In this document: positions 52,101 to 62,313 of the stretch, one piece after another
Layout: each line of letters begins with the position of its first letter
How positions within the stretch are numbered: position 1 is the stretch's first letter
DNA from: Burkholderiaceae bacterium
Lineage (GTDB): Bacteria; Pseudomonadota; Gammaproteobacteria; Burkholderiales; Burkholderiaceae_C
Assembly (NCBI GenBank): GCA_024235915.1
Contig: JACKLO010000025.1
Span: forward strand, 17,663 to 81,662
DNA length: 64,000 bases
Direction: 5' to 3'
Position numbers and translations under genes: made by a program
Notes under the pieces: generated by a model
What the model was told of the DNA's origin: nothing
Database searches by the model: none
The model's input: only the letters and a program-made list of their open reading frames with translations

Positions 52101-52546
52101 AACGCCTGCGTACCCGGCTGGAACAGGCCAAGCTGCCGCCCGGCGTGCTGTGCTTCGAGATCACCGAGACGGCCGCCGTGGCCCAGCTGAGCAAGGTCGT
52201 GACCTTCATCGAGGAGATCAAGGCGCTGGGCTGCCTGTTCGCGCTCGACGATTTCGGCAGCGGCCTGTCTTCCTTCGCCTACCTGAAGACGCTGCCGGTG
52301 GACTTCCTGAAGATCGACGGTGCCTTCGTGAAGGACATCGCCCACGACCCGGCCGACCTGGCCATGGTGCAGGCCATCCACACCATCGGCCACGTGATGG
52401 GGCTGAAGACGATCGCTGAGTACGTCAGCAGCGACGCCATCCTGGCCAAACTGCGCGAGATCGGCGTCGACTACGGCCAGGGCTACCACCTGGGCATGCC
52501 GCGGCCGCTGGACGATGCACAGACGGTGCGGCGCATGCCGCGCTGA
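49121..52546 (+). CDS. ammonium transporter domain fused to PAS-PAS-GGDEF-EAL (ammonium-linked c-di-GMP protein)
   Basis: The 1141-residue protein begins with a complete Amt domain (about residues 12-390, ~11 helices). It keeps Asp170 and His178 in DFAGSTVVH and the second pore His332 in AIPAHLAAG, the twin-His of AmtB. A linker and HAMP-like/PAS region (about 400-700) follows. Next is a cyclase domain with intact GGDEF at 790-794, then an EAL domain with EILVRL at 922, INLSGASLS, DDFGSGLSSF (from 1043) and LKIDGAF. Both enzyme sites look competent. The design suggests that ammonium binding or flux adjusts c-di-GMP. It stands alone, without glnK. The ATG at 49121 is 110 bp from the divergent MBL gene. 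Confidence 0.93.
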   Translation: MQSSVAAKAPLMPLPIDLLWLLLCAALVFTMQAGFLCLETGLTRSKNATNVAAKNLADFAVAALAFWALGFGLMFGPTVGGAFGSGWFGVADQLPRDPGLMSFLLFQLMFCATATTIVSGAVAERMRFGAYLGTSLLISLLVYPVFGHWAWGGAWGGQGQGWLARLGFVDFAGSTVVHSVGGWVALVAVLRVGPRHGRFVAGEAPRVIPAGNLPIAMLGVLLLSFGWLGFNGGSTLAFDARVPGILVDTTLAAVAGCVTGLLLGRWWHGYWEVMYALNGLIAGLVAITAGAHAVSSPAALLIGAVGALAMAWTHVRLLAWRIDDAVGAIPAHLAAGVWGTLAVGLFGDLATLGTGLSRLEQVGVQLLGIVVCALWCLLTATLVLNRRWPGGLRVNEEEERIGLNVAEHGARNELVTLLDAMETQRASGDLRQRVPEEPYTEVGQIGGAYNRVIAALDEATQQTLAILRDMRDGILTYTRDGLITAMNPGAETLLGLSAAAAVGRPLSEVLQRAGITSPPPLSRLCRDDSKLELRVWRPGAQRTFYELTVHQTPGEHGPQFTGTLRDDSARKLVELQLQRERDIAQVTLASIAGGVITTDEAGSVLFMNAVACELTGWPLDQARGQHVGVVYRLRDDVSQQPLPNPVRAVLGQGQTMARREHAVLCRRDGSEVPVHDTAAPIRSRDGFLIGAVLVFHDVTVTLNLARELTHQAAHDALTGVPNRREFERRLGELLRAPDHGGAHVVCYLDLDQFKVVNDTCGHVAGDELLRQVTQCVRAQLRGGDTLARLGGDEFGLILQNCPLAQAVEVAERVREAIADFRFGWQGKSFAVGVSIGIVPAAHAQGDLGALLSAADAACYAAKDAGRNRVHVFQPDDTALNTQRGQMQWVARLQAALDEDRLRLYVQPVLPLHDGPEAGTHQEILVRLEEDVQIVPPGAFLPAAERYGLMPRIDQWVVDNTLAWLGDRWRQSGRLDGVWAINLSGASLSDERFRERLRTRLEQAKLPPGVLCFEITETAAVAQLSKVVTFIEEIKALGCLFALDDFGSGLSSFAYLKTLPVDFLKIDGAFVKDIAHDPADLAMVQAIHTIGHVMGLKTIAEYVSSDAILAKLREIGVDYGQGYHLGMPRPLDDAQTVRRMPR

Positions 52547-52564
52547 ACCGCACCGGCTCTTGCG

Positions 52565-55500
52565 TCAATCGATCGTCATCAGCGACGCGTTGCCACCCGC
52601 GGCCGCCGTGTTGATGCTGAGCGCACGCTCATGCACCAGCCGTTCCAGCGGCACCGCGGCGCCATGCGGCACGTGCGTGAGGCCGACGATGGCGCCGGGC
52701 CGCTGCGCCAGCCGCTTTTGCAGCGCGGGCAGTTCGGTGGCCGGGCCGGCGTGCAGCACGGCGTCCAGCGGCACGCTGGGGCTCCAAGGGTCCTGCGCGA
52801 TCACGATGCGCTCACGCACGGCCTCCGGCAGGCGCGCGGCCAGCGCCAGCGCATCGGCTGGCCAGACGGCCAGGGCGCCGACGGCCAGCACCGCCGCCAG
52901 CAGCTGCAGGTAGCCCGCGTCGTCCGCCGCGAGGCACAGCACCCGCTCACGGGGCAGAACCGCATAGAGATTGGCCTCGCCGGTGGGGCCGGCCAACGTG
53001 CGCCAGCGGCCGGCGGGTGATGCGGCCTGGGCCGCGCGCACGGCCTGCGCCAGCGCCGCGTCACGCTGCACCTCGGCCCAGGCCGCCAGCGCCTGCGGCG
53101 CACTGCCGCTGCGCGCGGCCACCACGTCGAAACCGCGCACCGGTGCGGTGGCGTCGGCACCGGCCGCTTCCACCGCGCGCCGCGACGCGTCCGTCGGGCA
53201 GGTCGCCAGCAGCCGCAGCAGGTACAGCGGCCCACCGGCCTTGGGCCCGGTGCCCGACAGGCCTTCGCCGCCAAAGGGCTGAACGCCCACCACGGCGCCG
53301 ACCATGTTGCGGTTGACATAGAGGTTGCCAGCGCGCAGCCCCGCGGCCACCTGCACCACGGTCTCGTCGATGCGTGTGTGCACACCGCCCGTCAGGCCAT
53401 AGCCGGCGGCGTTGACCTGGGTCAGCAGGGCCGGCAGCTGATCACGTTCGTAGGTGACGAGGTGCAGCACCGGGCCGAAAACCTCGCGTTCCAGCGCCTG
53501 TGGCGACGGCAGGTCGATCAGCGTCGGCGGCAAGAAGCAGCCTTCGTCCGGCGCCGGCAGGGGCTGCGTGACCGTGAAGCCGCGGGCGCGCAGGGCGTCG
53601 ATGTGGCGCTGCAGGCCGGCCCGCGCGTCATCGTCGATCACCGGGCCGACATCGGTGGCCAGGCGGCGCGGGTCGCCGAGCTCGAGTTCCCGCATCGCGC
53701 CGAGCAGCATCGCGCGGATGCGTGGCGCCGCCTCGCGCTGCACGCACAGCAGGCGCAGCGCGCTGCAGCGCTGGCCGGCGCTGTCGAAGGCAGAGCCCAC
53801 CACGTCCTGCACCACCTGCTCCGGCAGCGCCGAGGTGTCGACCACCATCGCGTTGAGCCCGCCGGTCTCGGCGATCAGCGGCACCGGCTGGCCGTCGGGG
53901 TTCAGCCGCCCGGCCAGCGTGCGCTGCAGCAGGCGCGCCACCTCGGTGGAGCCGGTGAACAGCACGCCGCGCACCCGTTCATCGGCCACCAGGGCGGCGC
54001 CCACGGTCTCGCCACGGCCGGGCAGCAGTTGCAGCGCGGCGCGCGGCACCCCGGCGGCGTGCAACAGGCGCACCGCCTCGGCCGCGACCAACGGCGTCTG
54101 CTCCGCCGGCTTGGCCAGCACCACGTTGCCCGCCGCGAGCGACGCCGCCACCTGGCCGGTGAAGATGGCCAGCGGAAAGTTCCACGGGCTGATGCAGACC
54201 ACCGGGCCCAGCGGGCGGTGGGTGGCGTTGTCCCAGCCTCCTGCACCCGCGTGACGGAGCTGCTGCGCGTCGTAGCGCAGGAAGTCCACCGCCTCGCGCA
54301 CCTCGGCCACGCCGTTGGCGGCGGTCTTGCCGGCTTCGCGCATCAGCAGCGGCAGCAGGCGTTCGGTGGCGGCTTCCAGTGCGTCGGCCGCGGCGTCGAG
54401 GATCTGCGCGCGGCGGGCGGGTGGCTCGGCGGCCCAGGTGGGCGCGGCGGCTTCCGCGGCCACCAGTGCGGCGGCGACATCGGCGCCGCTGGCGGGGGCC
54501 ATGGTGCCGACAAGGTCCGTCGGGTCGGCGGGGTTGTGCACCGGCTCGTCGGCATCGGGCTGCGCGGGCACGGCCAGCAGCGGCGGTGCGGTCCAGCCGG
54601 CCACGGCATCGGCCTGCAGCGCGGCGTCCAGACGCGCCAGCTGCGCGTCGTCGGCCAGATCCAGACCGGAGGAATTCACGCGGGCTGCGCCGTAGAGTGC
54701 CGCCGGCTGGGGGATCTTCGGGTGCGGCAGGCCGACATGGCATTCTGCGGCCGCCAGCCGTTCCACAGTCAGCACCGGGTCCTCGATCAAGGCCCCCAGC
54801 GCCAGCGTCTCATCGGCCACGCGGTTGACGAAACTGGTGTTGGCGCCGTTTTCCAGCAGCCGGCGCACCAGGTAGGCCAGCAGCGTCTCGTGCGAGCCCA
54901 CCGGCGCGTAGATGCGGCAGGGCCGGCCCAGGCCGCCCTGCGCCGGCGCGCCCACCACCTGCTCGTACAAGGGCTCGCCCATGCCATGCAGGCACTGGAA
55001 CTCGTAGCGGTCACGCGGCGCGGCATGACCCCCGGCCATCTCGTGGATCGCCGCCACGGACTGCGCGTTGTGGGTGGCGAACTGCGGGTAGAGGGCGTCG
55101 GGTGCGGCCAGCATCTTCTTCGCGCAGGCCAGGTAGGCGACGTCGGTGTAGGCCTTGCGTGTGTAGACCGGGTAGCCGGCCTGCCCGTCCAGCTGGGCAC
55201 GCTTGATCTCGCTGTCCCAGTACGCGCCCTTGACCAGGCGCACCATCAGCCGCCGTTGGGTGCGCCGCGCCAGGTCGACCAGGAAATCCACCACCGCCGG
55301 GCAGCGTTTGCCGTAGGCCTGGATGACGAAGCCCACGCCGTGCCAGCCGGCCAGCGCAGGGTCGGCGCACAGCTGCGCCAGCAGGTCCAGCGACAGGTCC
55401 AGCCGGTCGGCCTCCTCGGCGTCGATGTTCAGGCCGATGTCGTGCTGGCGCGCCAGCGTGGCCAGGCGCAGCAGCCGCGGGTAGAGCTCGTCCATCACGC

Positions 55501-56323
55501 GTGCGGCTTGCGCGCGGGCATAACGCGGGTGCAGCGCCGACAGCTTGATCGAGATGCCCGGTCCGCCGACGATGCCGCGCCCGGCGGACGCGCGCCCGAT
55601 GGCGTCGATGGCCTGTTCGTAGGCCACCATGTAGCGTGCCGCGTCTTCTGCCGTCAGTGCCGCCTCACCCAGCATGTCGAAGCTGTAGCGGAAGCCCTGG
55701 GCCTCGCGCGGCTTCGCGTTCTGCAGCGCCTCGGCAATCGTCTCGCCGGTGACGAACTGCTCGCCCATCATGCGCATGGCCACGTCCACACCCTTGCGCA
55801 CCAGTGGCTCGCCGCCGCGGCCGACGATGCGGCGCAGCGCGGCGGTCAGGCCTTCGCTGCTGTGCGTGCCCACCAGCTTGCCGGTGAGCAGCAGGCCCCA
55901 GGCGGCGGCGTTGACGAACAGCGACGGGCTGCGGCCCACGTGCGCCTGCCAGTCGCCGCGGCTGATCTTGTCGCGGATCAGCGCATCGCGGGTGGCGGCG
56001 TCGGGGATGCGCAGCAGCGCCTCGGCCAGGCACATCAGCGCCACGCCTTCCTGCGACGAGAGCGCGAACTCCTGCAGCAGCCCCTGCACCAGGCCGGCAC
56101 GCCCGCGGTCGCGGCTGCGTTCGCGCACGCCACGGGCGATGCGCAGCGCCAGCGCCTGCGCGCGGGCGGCAGCCTCCGGCACCTGCCGCGCCTGGGCCAG
56201 CAGGCCGGGCAGCAGGTCGGGCTCGGGCGCGCGGGTCAGCGCGGCAATGGCCTGGCGCAGCGGCGGGCGCGCCGGCAACGGGGTGAAGGGAACGGCAGGC
56301 ACAGGGTGGGCAGACGCGGTCAT
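52565..56323 (-). CDS. putA: bifunctional proline dehydrogenase / P5C dehydrogenase PutA
   Basis: Oxidises proline to glutamate in two steps with substrate channelling. The 1252-residue length fits the longer PutA class, with an extra C-terminal ALDH-like fold. From the N-terminus there is a helical arm, the FAD-binding PRODH barrel (GGPGISIKLSALHPRY, RLMVRLVKGAYWDSEIKR) and an ALDH domain (GPVVCISPWNFPLAIF, LIAETGGLNAMVVD, catalytic Cys853 in AGQRCSALR). It begins directly with the arm domain and lacks the ribbon-helix-helix of autorepressing PutA. It is presumably controlled by another factor, such as the nearby Lrp. The ATG at 56323 was chosen. The ornithine cyclodeaminase gene lies upstream in the same orientation. 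Confidence 0.94.
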   Translation of the reverse strand: MTASAHPVPAVPFTPLPARPPLRQAIAALTRAPEPDLLPGLLAQARQVPEAAARAQALALRIARGVRERSRDRGRAGLVQGLLQEFALSSQEGVALMCLAEALLRIPDAATRDALIRDKISRGDWQAHVGRSPSLFVNAAAWGLLLTGKLVGTHSSEGLTAALRRIVGRGGEPLVRKGVDVAMRMMGEQFVTGETIAEALQNAKPREAQGFRYSFDMLGEAALTAEDAARYMVAYEQAIDAIGRASAGRGIVGGPGISIKLSALHPRYARAQAARVMDELYPRLLRLATLARQHDIGLNIDAEEADRLDLSLDLLAQLCADPALAGWHGVGFVIQAYGKRCPAVVDFLVDLARRTQRRLMVRLVKGAYWDSEIKRAQLDGQAGYPVYTRKAYTDVAYLACAKKMLAAPDALYPQFATHNAQSVAAIHEMAGGHAAPRDRYEFQCLHGMGEPLYEQVVGAPAQGGLGRPCRIYAPVGSHETLLAYLVRRLLENGANTSFVNRVADETLALGALIEDPVLTVERLAAAECHVGLPHPKIPQPAALYGAARVNSSGLDLADDAQLARLDAALQADAVAGWTAPPLLAVPAQPDADEPVHNPADPTDLVGTMAPASGADVAAALVAAEAAAPTWAAEPPARRAQILDAAADALEAATERLLPLLMREAGKTAANGVAEVREAVDFLRYDAQQLRHAGAGGWDNATHRPLGPVVCISPWNFPLAIFTGQVAASLAAGNVVLAKPAEQTPLVAAEAVRLLHAAGVPRAALQLLPGRGETVGAALVADERVRGVLFTGSTEVARLLQRTLAGRLNPDGQPVPLIAETGGLNAMVVDTSALPEQVVQDVVGSAFDSAGQRCSALRLLCVQREAAPRIRAMLLGAMRELELGDPRRLATDVGPVIDDDARAGLQRHIDALRARGFTVTQPLPAPDEGCFLPPTLIDLPSPQALEREVFGPVLHLVTYERDQLPALLTQVNAAGYGLTGGVHTRIDETVVQVAAGLRAGNLYVNRNMVGAVVGVQPFGGEGLSGTGPKAGGPLYLLRLLATCPTDASRRAVEAAGADATAPVRGFDVVAARSGSAPQALAAWAEVQRDAALAQAVRAAQAASPAGRWRTLAGPTGEANLYAVLPRERVLCLAADDAGYLQLLAAVLAVGALAVWPADALALAARLPEAVRERIVIAQDPWSPSVPLDAVLHAGPATELPALQKRLAQRPGAIVGLTHVPHGAAVPLERLVHERALSINTAAAGGNASLMTID

Positions 56324-56433
56324 GGTGACTCCGGCGGAACGGCAGCGACGGCCGGCAGTGTGGCCCGCCGGCCGGCGAATCTTGCGCGGTTCCAGGGCTC
56401 GGCGGGCGCAGAAGATGCGCCGGCCCTGGGCCC

Positions 56434-57558
56434 TCAGGCCGGGACGGCCGTGGCTTGTTCGGCGGCTGCAGCCGTGGCCTGTTCGAACGCCGAAGAGACA
56501 CGGCCGTCGACGGACGAGCCCAGCGTGCCGAACAGATTCTTCGGGTCGGCCGGCGCGGCCACCAGGTCCAGCGGCCGGCCCAGGCCCTGGCGCGCCGCGG
56601 CGTCGGCCAGCCACACCAGGGCGGCGTGGTCCTCCAGCGCAAAGCCGACGGAATCGAACACCGTGATGTCATCCGCGCTCGAGCGGCCCGCAGCCTCGCC
56701 GGCGAGCACGCGCCAGAACTCGGTGACCGGGAAGTCCGCCGGCATCTGCTGCACATCACCCTCGATGCGGCTCTGCGGTTCGTACTCGACGAACACGCGT
56801 GCGGCGCGCAGCACGTCGGGGTGCAGTTCCGTCTTGCCAGGGCAGTCGCCGCCCACCGCGTTGAAGTGGCGCCCCGGCGCCAGCATGTCGGGCGTGACGA
56901 TGGTCGCCCGTGTCTTGTCGGCGGTGACCGTGGTGACGATGTCGGCGCCCCGCGCCGCGTCGGCAGCGCTGCTGCAGGCCTGCATCACCAGGCCCTGCCC
57001 GGCCAGGTTGGCCTGCAGCTTGGCGGTGGCGGCAGGGTCGCTGTCGAACAGGCGCAGCGTGGTGATGCCCAGCAGGTCGCGGAAGGCCAGGGCCTGGAAC
57101 TCGGCCTGGGCGCCGTTGCCGATCAGCGCCATCGTGCGGCTGCCCGGCCGCGCCAGGTGGCGCGCCGCCAGCGCCGACATGGCGGCGGTGCGGATGGCGG
57201 TGAGCAGCGTCAGCTCGGCCAGCAGCGTCGGCGTGCCGGTGGCCACGTCGGCCAGCAGGCCGAAGGCCATCACCGTGGGCAGGCCCTCGGCCGTGTTCTT
57301 CGGGTGGCCGTTGACGTACTTGAAGGCAAAGCGGCGGGCGTCGGCCACCGGCATCAGCTCGATCACGCCGACGTCGCTGTGCGCCGCCACGCGGGCGCTC
57401 TTGTCGAAGTCTGCCCAGCGGCGGAAGTCGGCCTCGATCTGCGCCGCCACGCCGGCGATGCAGGCCGGCAGGCCCAGGCGGCGCACCAGGCATTGGAGGT
57501 CGGCGGCGCCGAGGAACAGGGTGCGGGCCTGGCAAGTGCCGCGGGGGGTGGGGGGCAT
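56434..57558 (-). CDS. ornithine cyclodeaminase
   Basis: Converts L-ornithine to L-proline and ammonia with bound NAD+. The 374-residue protein has FDKSARVAAHSDVGVIELMP, the signature GNGAQAEFQALAF in the Rossmann part, and the C-terminal DITVFDSVGFALEDHAAL typical of the OCD/mu-crystallin family. GGAG lies about 8 nt before ATG 57558. It precedes putA by 110 bp, so ornithine would go to proline and then glutamate. Close members include tyrosine-type or arginine-pathway OCDs; the role is supported by the putA neighbour. Confidence 0.87.
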   Translation of the reverse strand: MPPTPRGTCQARTLFLGAADLQCLVRRLGLPACIAGVAAQIEADFRRWADFDKSARVAAHSDVGVIELMPVADARRFAFKYVNGHPKNTAEGLPTVMAFGLLADVATGTPTLLAELTLLTAIRTAAMSALAARHLARPGSRTMALIGNGAQAEFQALAFRDLLGITTLRLFDSDPAATAKLQANLAGQGLVMQACSSAADAARGADIVTTVTADKTRATIVTPDMLAPGRHFNAVGGDCPGKTELHPDVLRAARVFVEYEPQSRIEGDVQQMPADFPVTEFWRVLAGEAAGRSSADDITVFDSVGFALEDHAALVWLADAAARQGLGRPLDLVAAPADPKNLFGTLGSSVDGRVSSAFEQATAAAAEQATAVPA

Positions 57559-57798
57559 GGTCGTCTCCGGTGGCGTTTGCCAGCAGTCTCCCTGGCAATC
57601 ACGGCAAAGAGAACGGGCCAGACTGATCGATCCGCATGACGGTCTGATCACAACGGCAGCTTGAGCGGGCCATCTGGCCAAACACGACCGGCCCCGGGTC
57701 GGCCCGGTTGCCGGGAGCGCCGCGTCGCTGATACACCGTGGGGGCGGACGCGGCGAATGGGCGCCGACCGTCTGCCCATCCTTCGGGAGGTCCTCACG

Positions 57799-58095
57799 AT
57801 GGACGAACTCGACCATCTGCCCGCCGTCAAGCAAGGCCTGTGGTTCCATGGCGGCGTGAGCACTTGTCACGTGCGCATCGTGCGTCATCACCTGCTCTAC
57901 GGCAGCCATGATGTCGACGACCCGCCGGAACTGGCCGGCGACCATCCTGTGGACTGCTTCTACGTTCGCTACGACCTGCCGTCCTGGCATGCCCGGCGCC
58001 AGGCATGGCAGGACGGCGGCACCGCGCTGTCGTTGCGCGAAGCCATGTTCATCGCCCAGCGCAAGCTGGGGCCGGTGATCGACTGGAACGATTGA
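57799..58095 (+). CDS. hypothetical protein between OCD and Lrp genes
   Basis: Not recognised. The 98-residue protein starts at ATG 57799, preceded by GGGAGG with ideal spacing; the open frame reaches 57661 but is poor upstream. It is rich in His, Tyr and Trp (WFHGGVSTCHVRIVRHHLLYG, YVRYDLPSWHARRQAW) and has no membrane segment or signal. It is divergent from the ornithine cyclodeaminase gene and followed by lrp after 22 bp, so it is probably in the lrp transcript. Confidence 0.65.
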   Translation: MDELDHLPAVKQGLWFHGGVSTCHVRIVRHHLLYGSHDVDDPPELAGDHPVDCFYVRYDLPSWHARRQAWQDGGTALSLREAMFIAQRKLGPVIDWND

Positions 58096-58117
58096 GTAAG
58101 CGCTGCGCGGCGCCCGC

Positions 58118-58540
58118 ATGGACGACCTCGACCTGCGCCTGATCGCCCTGCTGCGCCAGGACGCGCGCACGCCCGCAGCCGTGCTGGCGCAGAAGCTGGG
58201 CGTGGCGCGGGGCACCGTGCGCCACCGGCTGCAGAAGCTGGAGGACGCCGGCGTCATCACCGGCTACACGGTGACGCTGCGGCCCGACCAGGCAGCCGAC
58301 GCCGGCATCCGCGCCTGGATGGCGGTGGAGGTGGAAGGCAACCAGACCCGCGCCGTGGTGGCCCACCTGCGCGGCGAACCCGGGCTGGTGGCGCTGCACG
58401 ACACCAATGGCCGCTGGGACCTGCTGGCCGAGCTGCGCGCCGCCAGCACCGCGGAACTGTCGCAGGTGCTGGAACGCGTGCGCCTGATCAAGGGCATCCG
58501 CCACACCGAGACCAGCATCCTGCTGGCCACGTACCGTTGA
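58118..58540 (+). CDS. Lrp/AsnC-family transcriptional regulator
   Basis: A 140-residue regulator with an N-terminal HTH (LIALLRQDARTPAAVLAQKL, RGTVRHRLQKLEDAGVI) and a C-terminal RAM ligand domain. It typically controls amino-acid catabolism in response to the amino acid. It lies between the two cyclodeaminase-family genes and is likely to regulate ornithine/proline use, including putA-ocd across the 240-bp intergenic region at 57559-57798. The site of binding was not identified. Confidence 0.88.
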   Translation: MDDLDLRLIALLRQDARTPAAVLAQKLGVARGTVRHRLQKLEDAGVITGYTVTLRPDQAADAGIRAWMAVEVEGNQTRAVVAHLRGEPGLVALHDTNGRWDLLAELRAASTAELSQVLERVRLIKGIRHTETSILLATYR

Positions 58541-58582
58541 GCCGCTCCGGCGCGGATGTGCCGCACAGGCACCGCTGAACCC

Positions 58583-59536
58583 ATGCAGGTCATCGACGCC
58601 GACACCGTCACCCGCGCCACGCCCTTCGAGCGCCTGGTGCCGGCACTGCGCGAGCTCTTCGCGCGCGGCGCCGAGGTGCCGCCGCGCCAGGTGCTGACCC
58701 TGGCCGACCCGGCGGGTGGCGAGGCCGTCACCTCGCTGGTGATGAGCGCCTGGGACCCTGGGCGCTTCTACGCGGTGAAGGTCATCAACATCGCGCCCGG
58801 CAACGCGGCGCGCGGCCTGCCCGGCCTGCACGCCAGCGTGCTGCTGCACGATGCGGTCACGGGCGTGCCGCTGGCGCTGATGGATGGTGACGCCATCACC
58901 ACGCGGCGCACCGCGGCGGCGTCGGCACTGGCCGCGTCCTGGCTGGCACCGGCCGATGCCCACGAAATGCTGGTGGTCGGCGCCGGCCGGGTGGCCGCGC
59001 TGCTGCCGGCCGCCTACCGCGCGGTGCGGCCCATCACGCACGTCACCGCCTGGGCGCGCCGGCCGGAGGCGGCCGAGGCGCTGGCGGCCCAATGGCGCGA
59101 CGAAGGCTTCCGCGTCACCGTGGCCACCGACCTGGCCGCCGCGGTGCGCCGTGCACCCATCGTCAGCTGCGCCACGCTGGCCACCGCGCCGGTGGTGCAG
59201 GGCGAATGGCTGGCACCGGGCAGCCACCTGGACCTGATCGGCAGTTTCACGCCAGCCATGCGCGAGGCCGACGATGCCTGCTTCCGCGGTGCCGCGGTCT
59301 GGGTGGACACCGAGGAAGCGCTGGTCAAGGCCGGCGAGCTGCTGGCGCCGATGGCCAGCGGCGCCTGGCGGCGAGAGGACCTGCGCGGGACGCTGGCGCA
59401 GCTGTCTCGCGGCGAAGCAACCAGCCGCAACGCCGCCAGCGAACGCACGGTGTTCAAGTCGGTGGGCAATGCGCTGGAGGACCTGGCGGCGGCCATGCTG
59501 GTGCAGACGGCGTCGACCCCATCGCCGCCGCGATGA
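58583..59536 (+). CDS. ornithine cyclodeaminase/mu-crystallin family reductase (second member)
   Basis: A 317-residue protein with NAD(P)-binding LVVGAGRVAALLPAAYR, VKVINIAPGNAARGLPGL, and DLIGSFTPAMREADDACF followed by FKSVGNALEDLAAA. Members with the SFTPxMRE motif often reduce 1-pyrroline-2-carboxylate or piperideine-2-carboxylate to L-proline or pipecolate; that is likely here, but the substrate is not shown. It follows lrp by 42 bp. Its last 83 bp overlap the convergent gene after katG. Confidence 0.82.
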   Translation: MQVIDADTVTRATPFERLVPALRELFARGAEVPPRQVLTLADPAGGEAVTSLVMSAWDPGRFYAVKVINIAPGNAARGLPGLHASVLLHDAVTGVPLALMDGDAITTRRTAAASALAASWLAPADAHEMLVVGAGRVAALLPAAYRAVRPITHVTAWARRPEAAEALAAQWRDEGFRVTVATDLAAAVRRAPIVSCATLATAPVVQGEWLAPGSHLDLIGSFTPAMREADDACFRGAAVWVDTEEALVKAGELLAPMASGAWRREDLRGTLAQLSRGEATSRNAASERTVFKSVGNALEDLAAAMLVQTASTPSPPR

Positions 59537-59965
59537 CATCGGCCTGCTGCCGGTGCATGCGCTGGCGGGCGCACAGCCAATCGAACAGCTCCGGCGACGC
59601 GTGGGCCTTCAGCTGGCTGCACAGGCCGGCGTAGGCGTCGGCCAGATCCGCCAGGTGGCCGGCAAAGGGCGCCGGCCGCGCCAGTTCACCGACACGCCGG
59701 TGCAGCATGCGCGGCGCCAGCCGGACCCCGGCCGCCAGCGCCATGCGCCCGGCCATGTCCCGTTCGCGCAGCAGGTTCAGCACCGCCGTGCCGGGTCGGC
59801 GGATGCCGCAGGCCCGCAGCGTGTCGCGGGCCTGCGGCTGCTGGCTGGCCTGCAGCGCCAGCGTCAACCGCGCCAGCAGGTCGGCCCAGAGCCGCTCGGC
59901 GTGTGCCGCGGACTGGGTCGGGTCCTGCGGTCGCGCGGCTTCGGCCGGCGAAGCCGCAGGCGCGG

Positions 59966-59969
<4 letters not shown>
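59454..59969 (-). CDS. hypothetical protein coupled to katG
   Basis: Not recognised. The 171-residue protein starts at GTG 59969, overlapping the katG stop (GTGA). It is hydrophilic, helical and Ala/Arg-rich (ERLWADLLARLTLALQA, RMLHRRVGELARPAPF, LFDWLCARQRMHRQQADV). There is no signal or membrane helix. Coupled translation with katG suggests a link to peroxide defence. Its 3' 83 bp overlap the convergent OCD-family gene, making mutual antisense effects possible; the frame could also be truncated at an earlier functional point. Confidence 0.6.
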
Positions 59970-62170
<2,201 letters not shown>

Positions 62171-62313
62171 CGACGTCTCCAGAATCAATCAGTTGCGAGA
62201 GATCGATAGTTTGTTCCGCCACCCTTCATCCGGCCAGTTGAGTCTGCCAATGGGGTGCATTGGCCAGGTGCATCGTGGCCCGGGCTGCAGGTGGCCGGGC
62301 CAGGCGGTCGCCG

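Noticed and set aside
53378..57664. Open frame of over 1,400 codons opposite putA and the cyclodeaminase
   Set aside because: Low-complexity GC-rich translation with no motif, overlapping two confident genes on the other strand.
62171..62313. OxyR binding site upstream of katG
   Set aside because: Only isolated CTAT/ATCGAT fragments were seen, not the four spaced half-sites.
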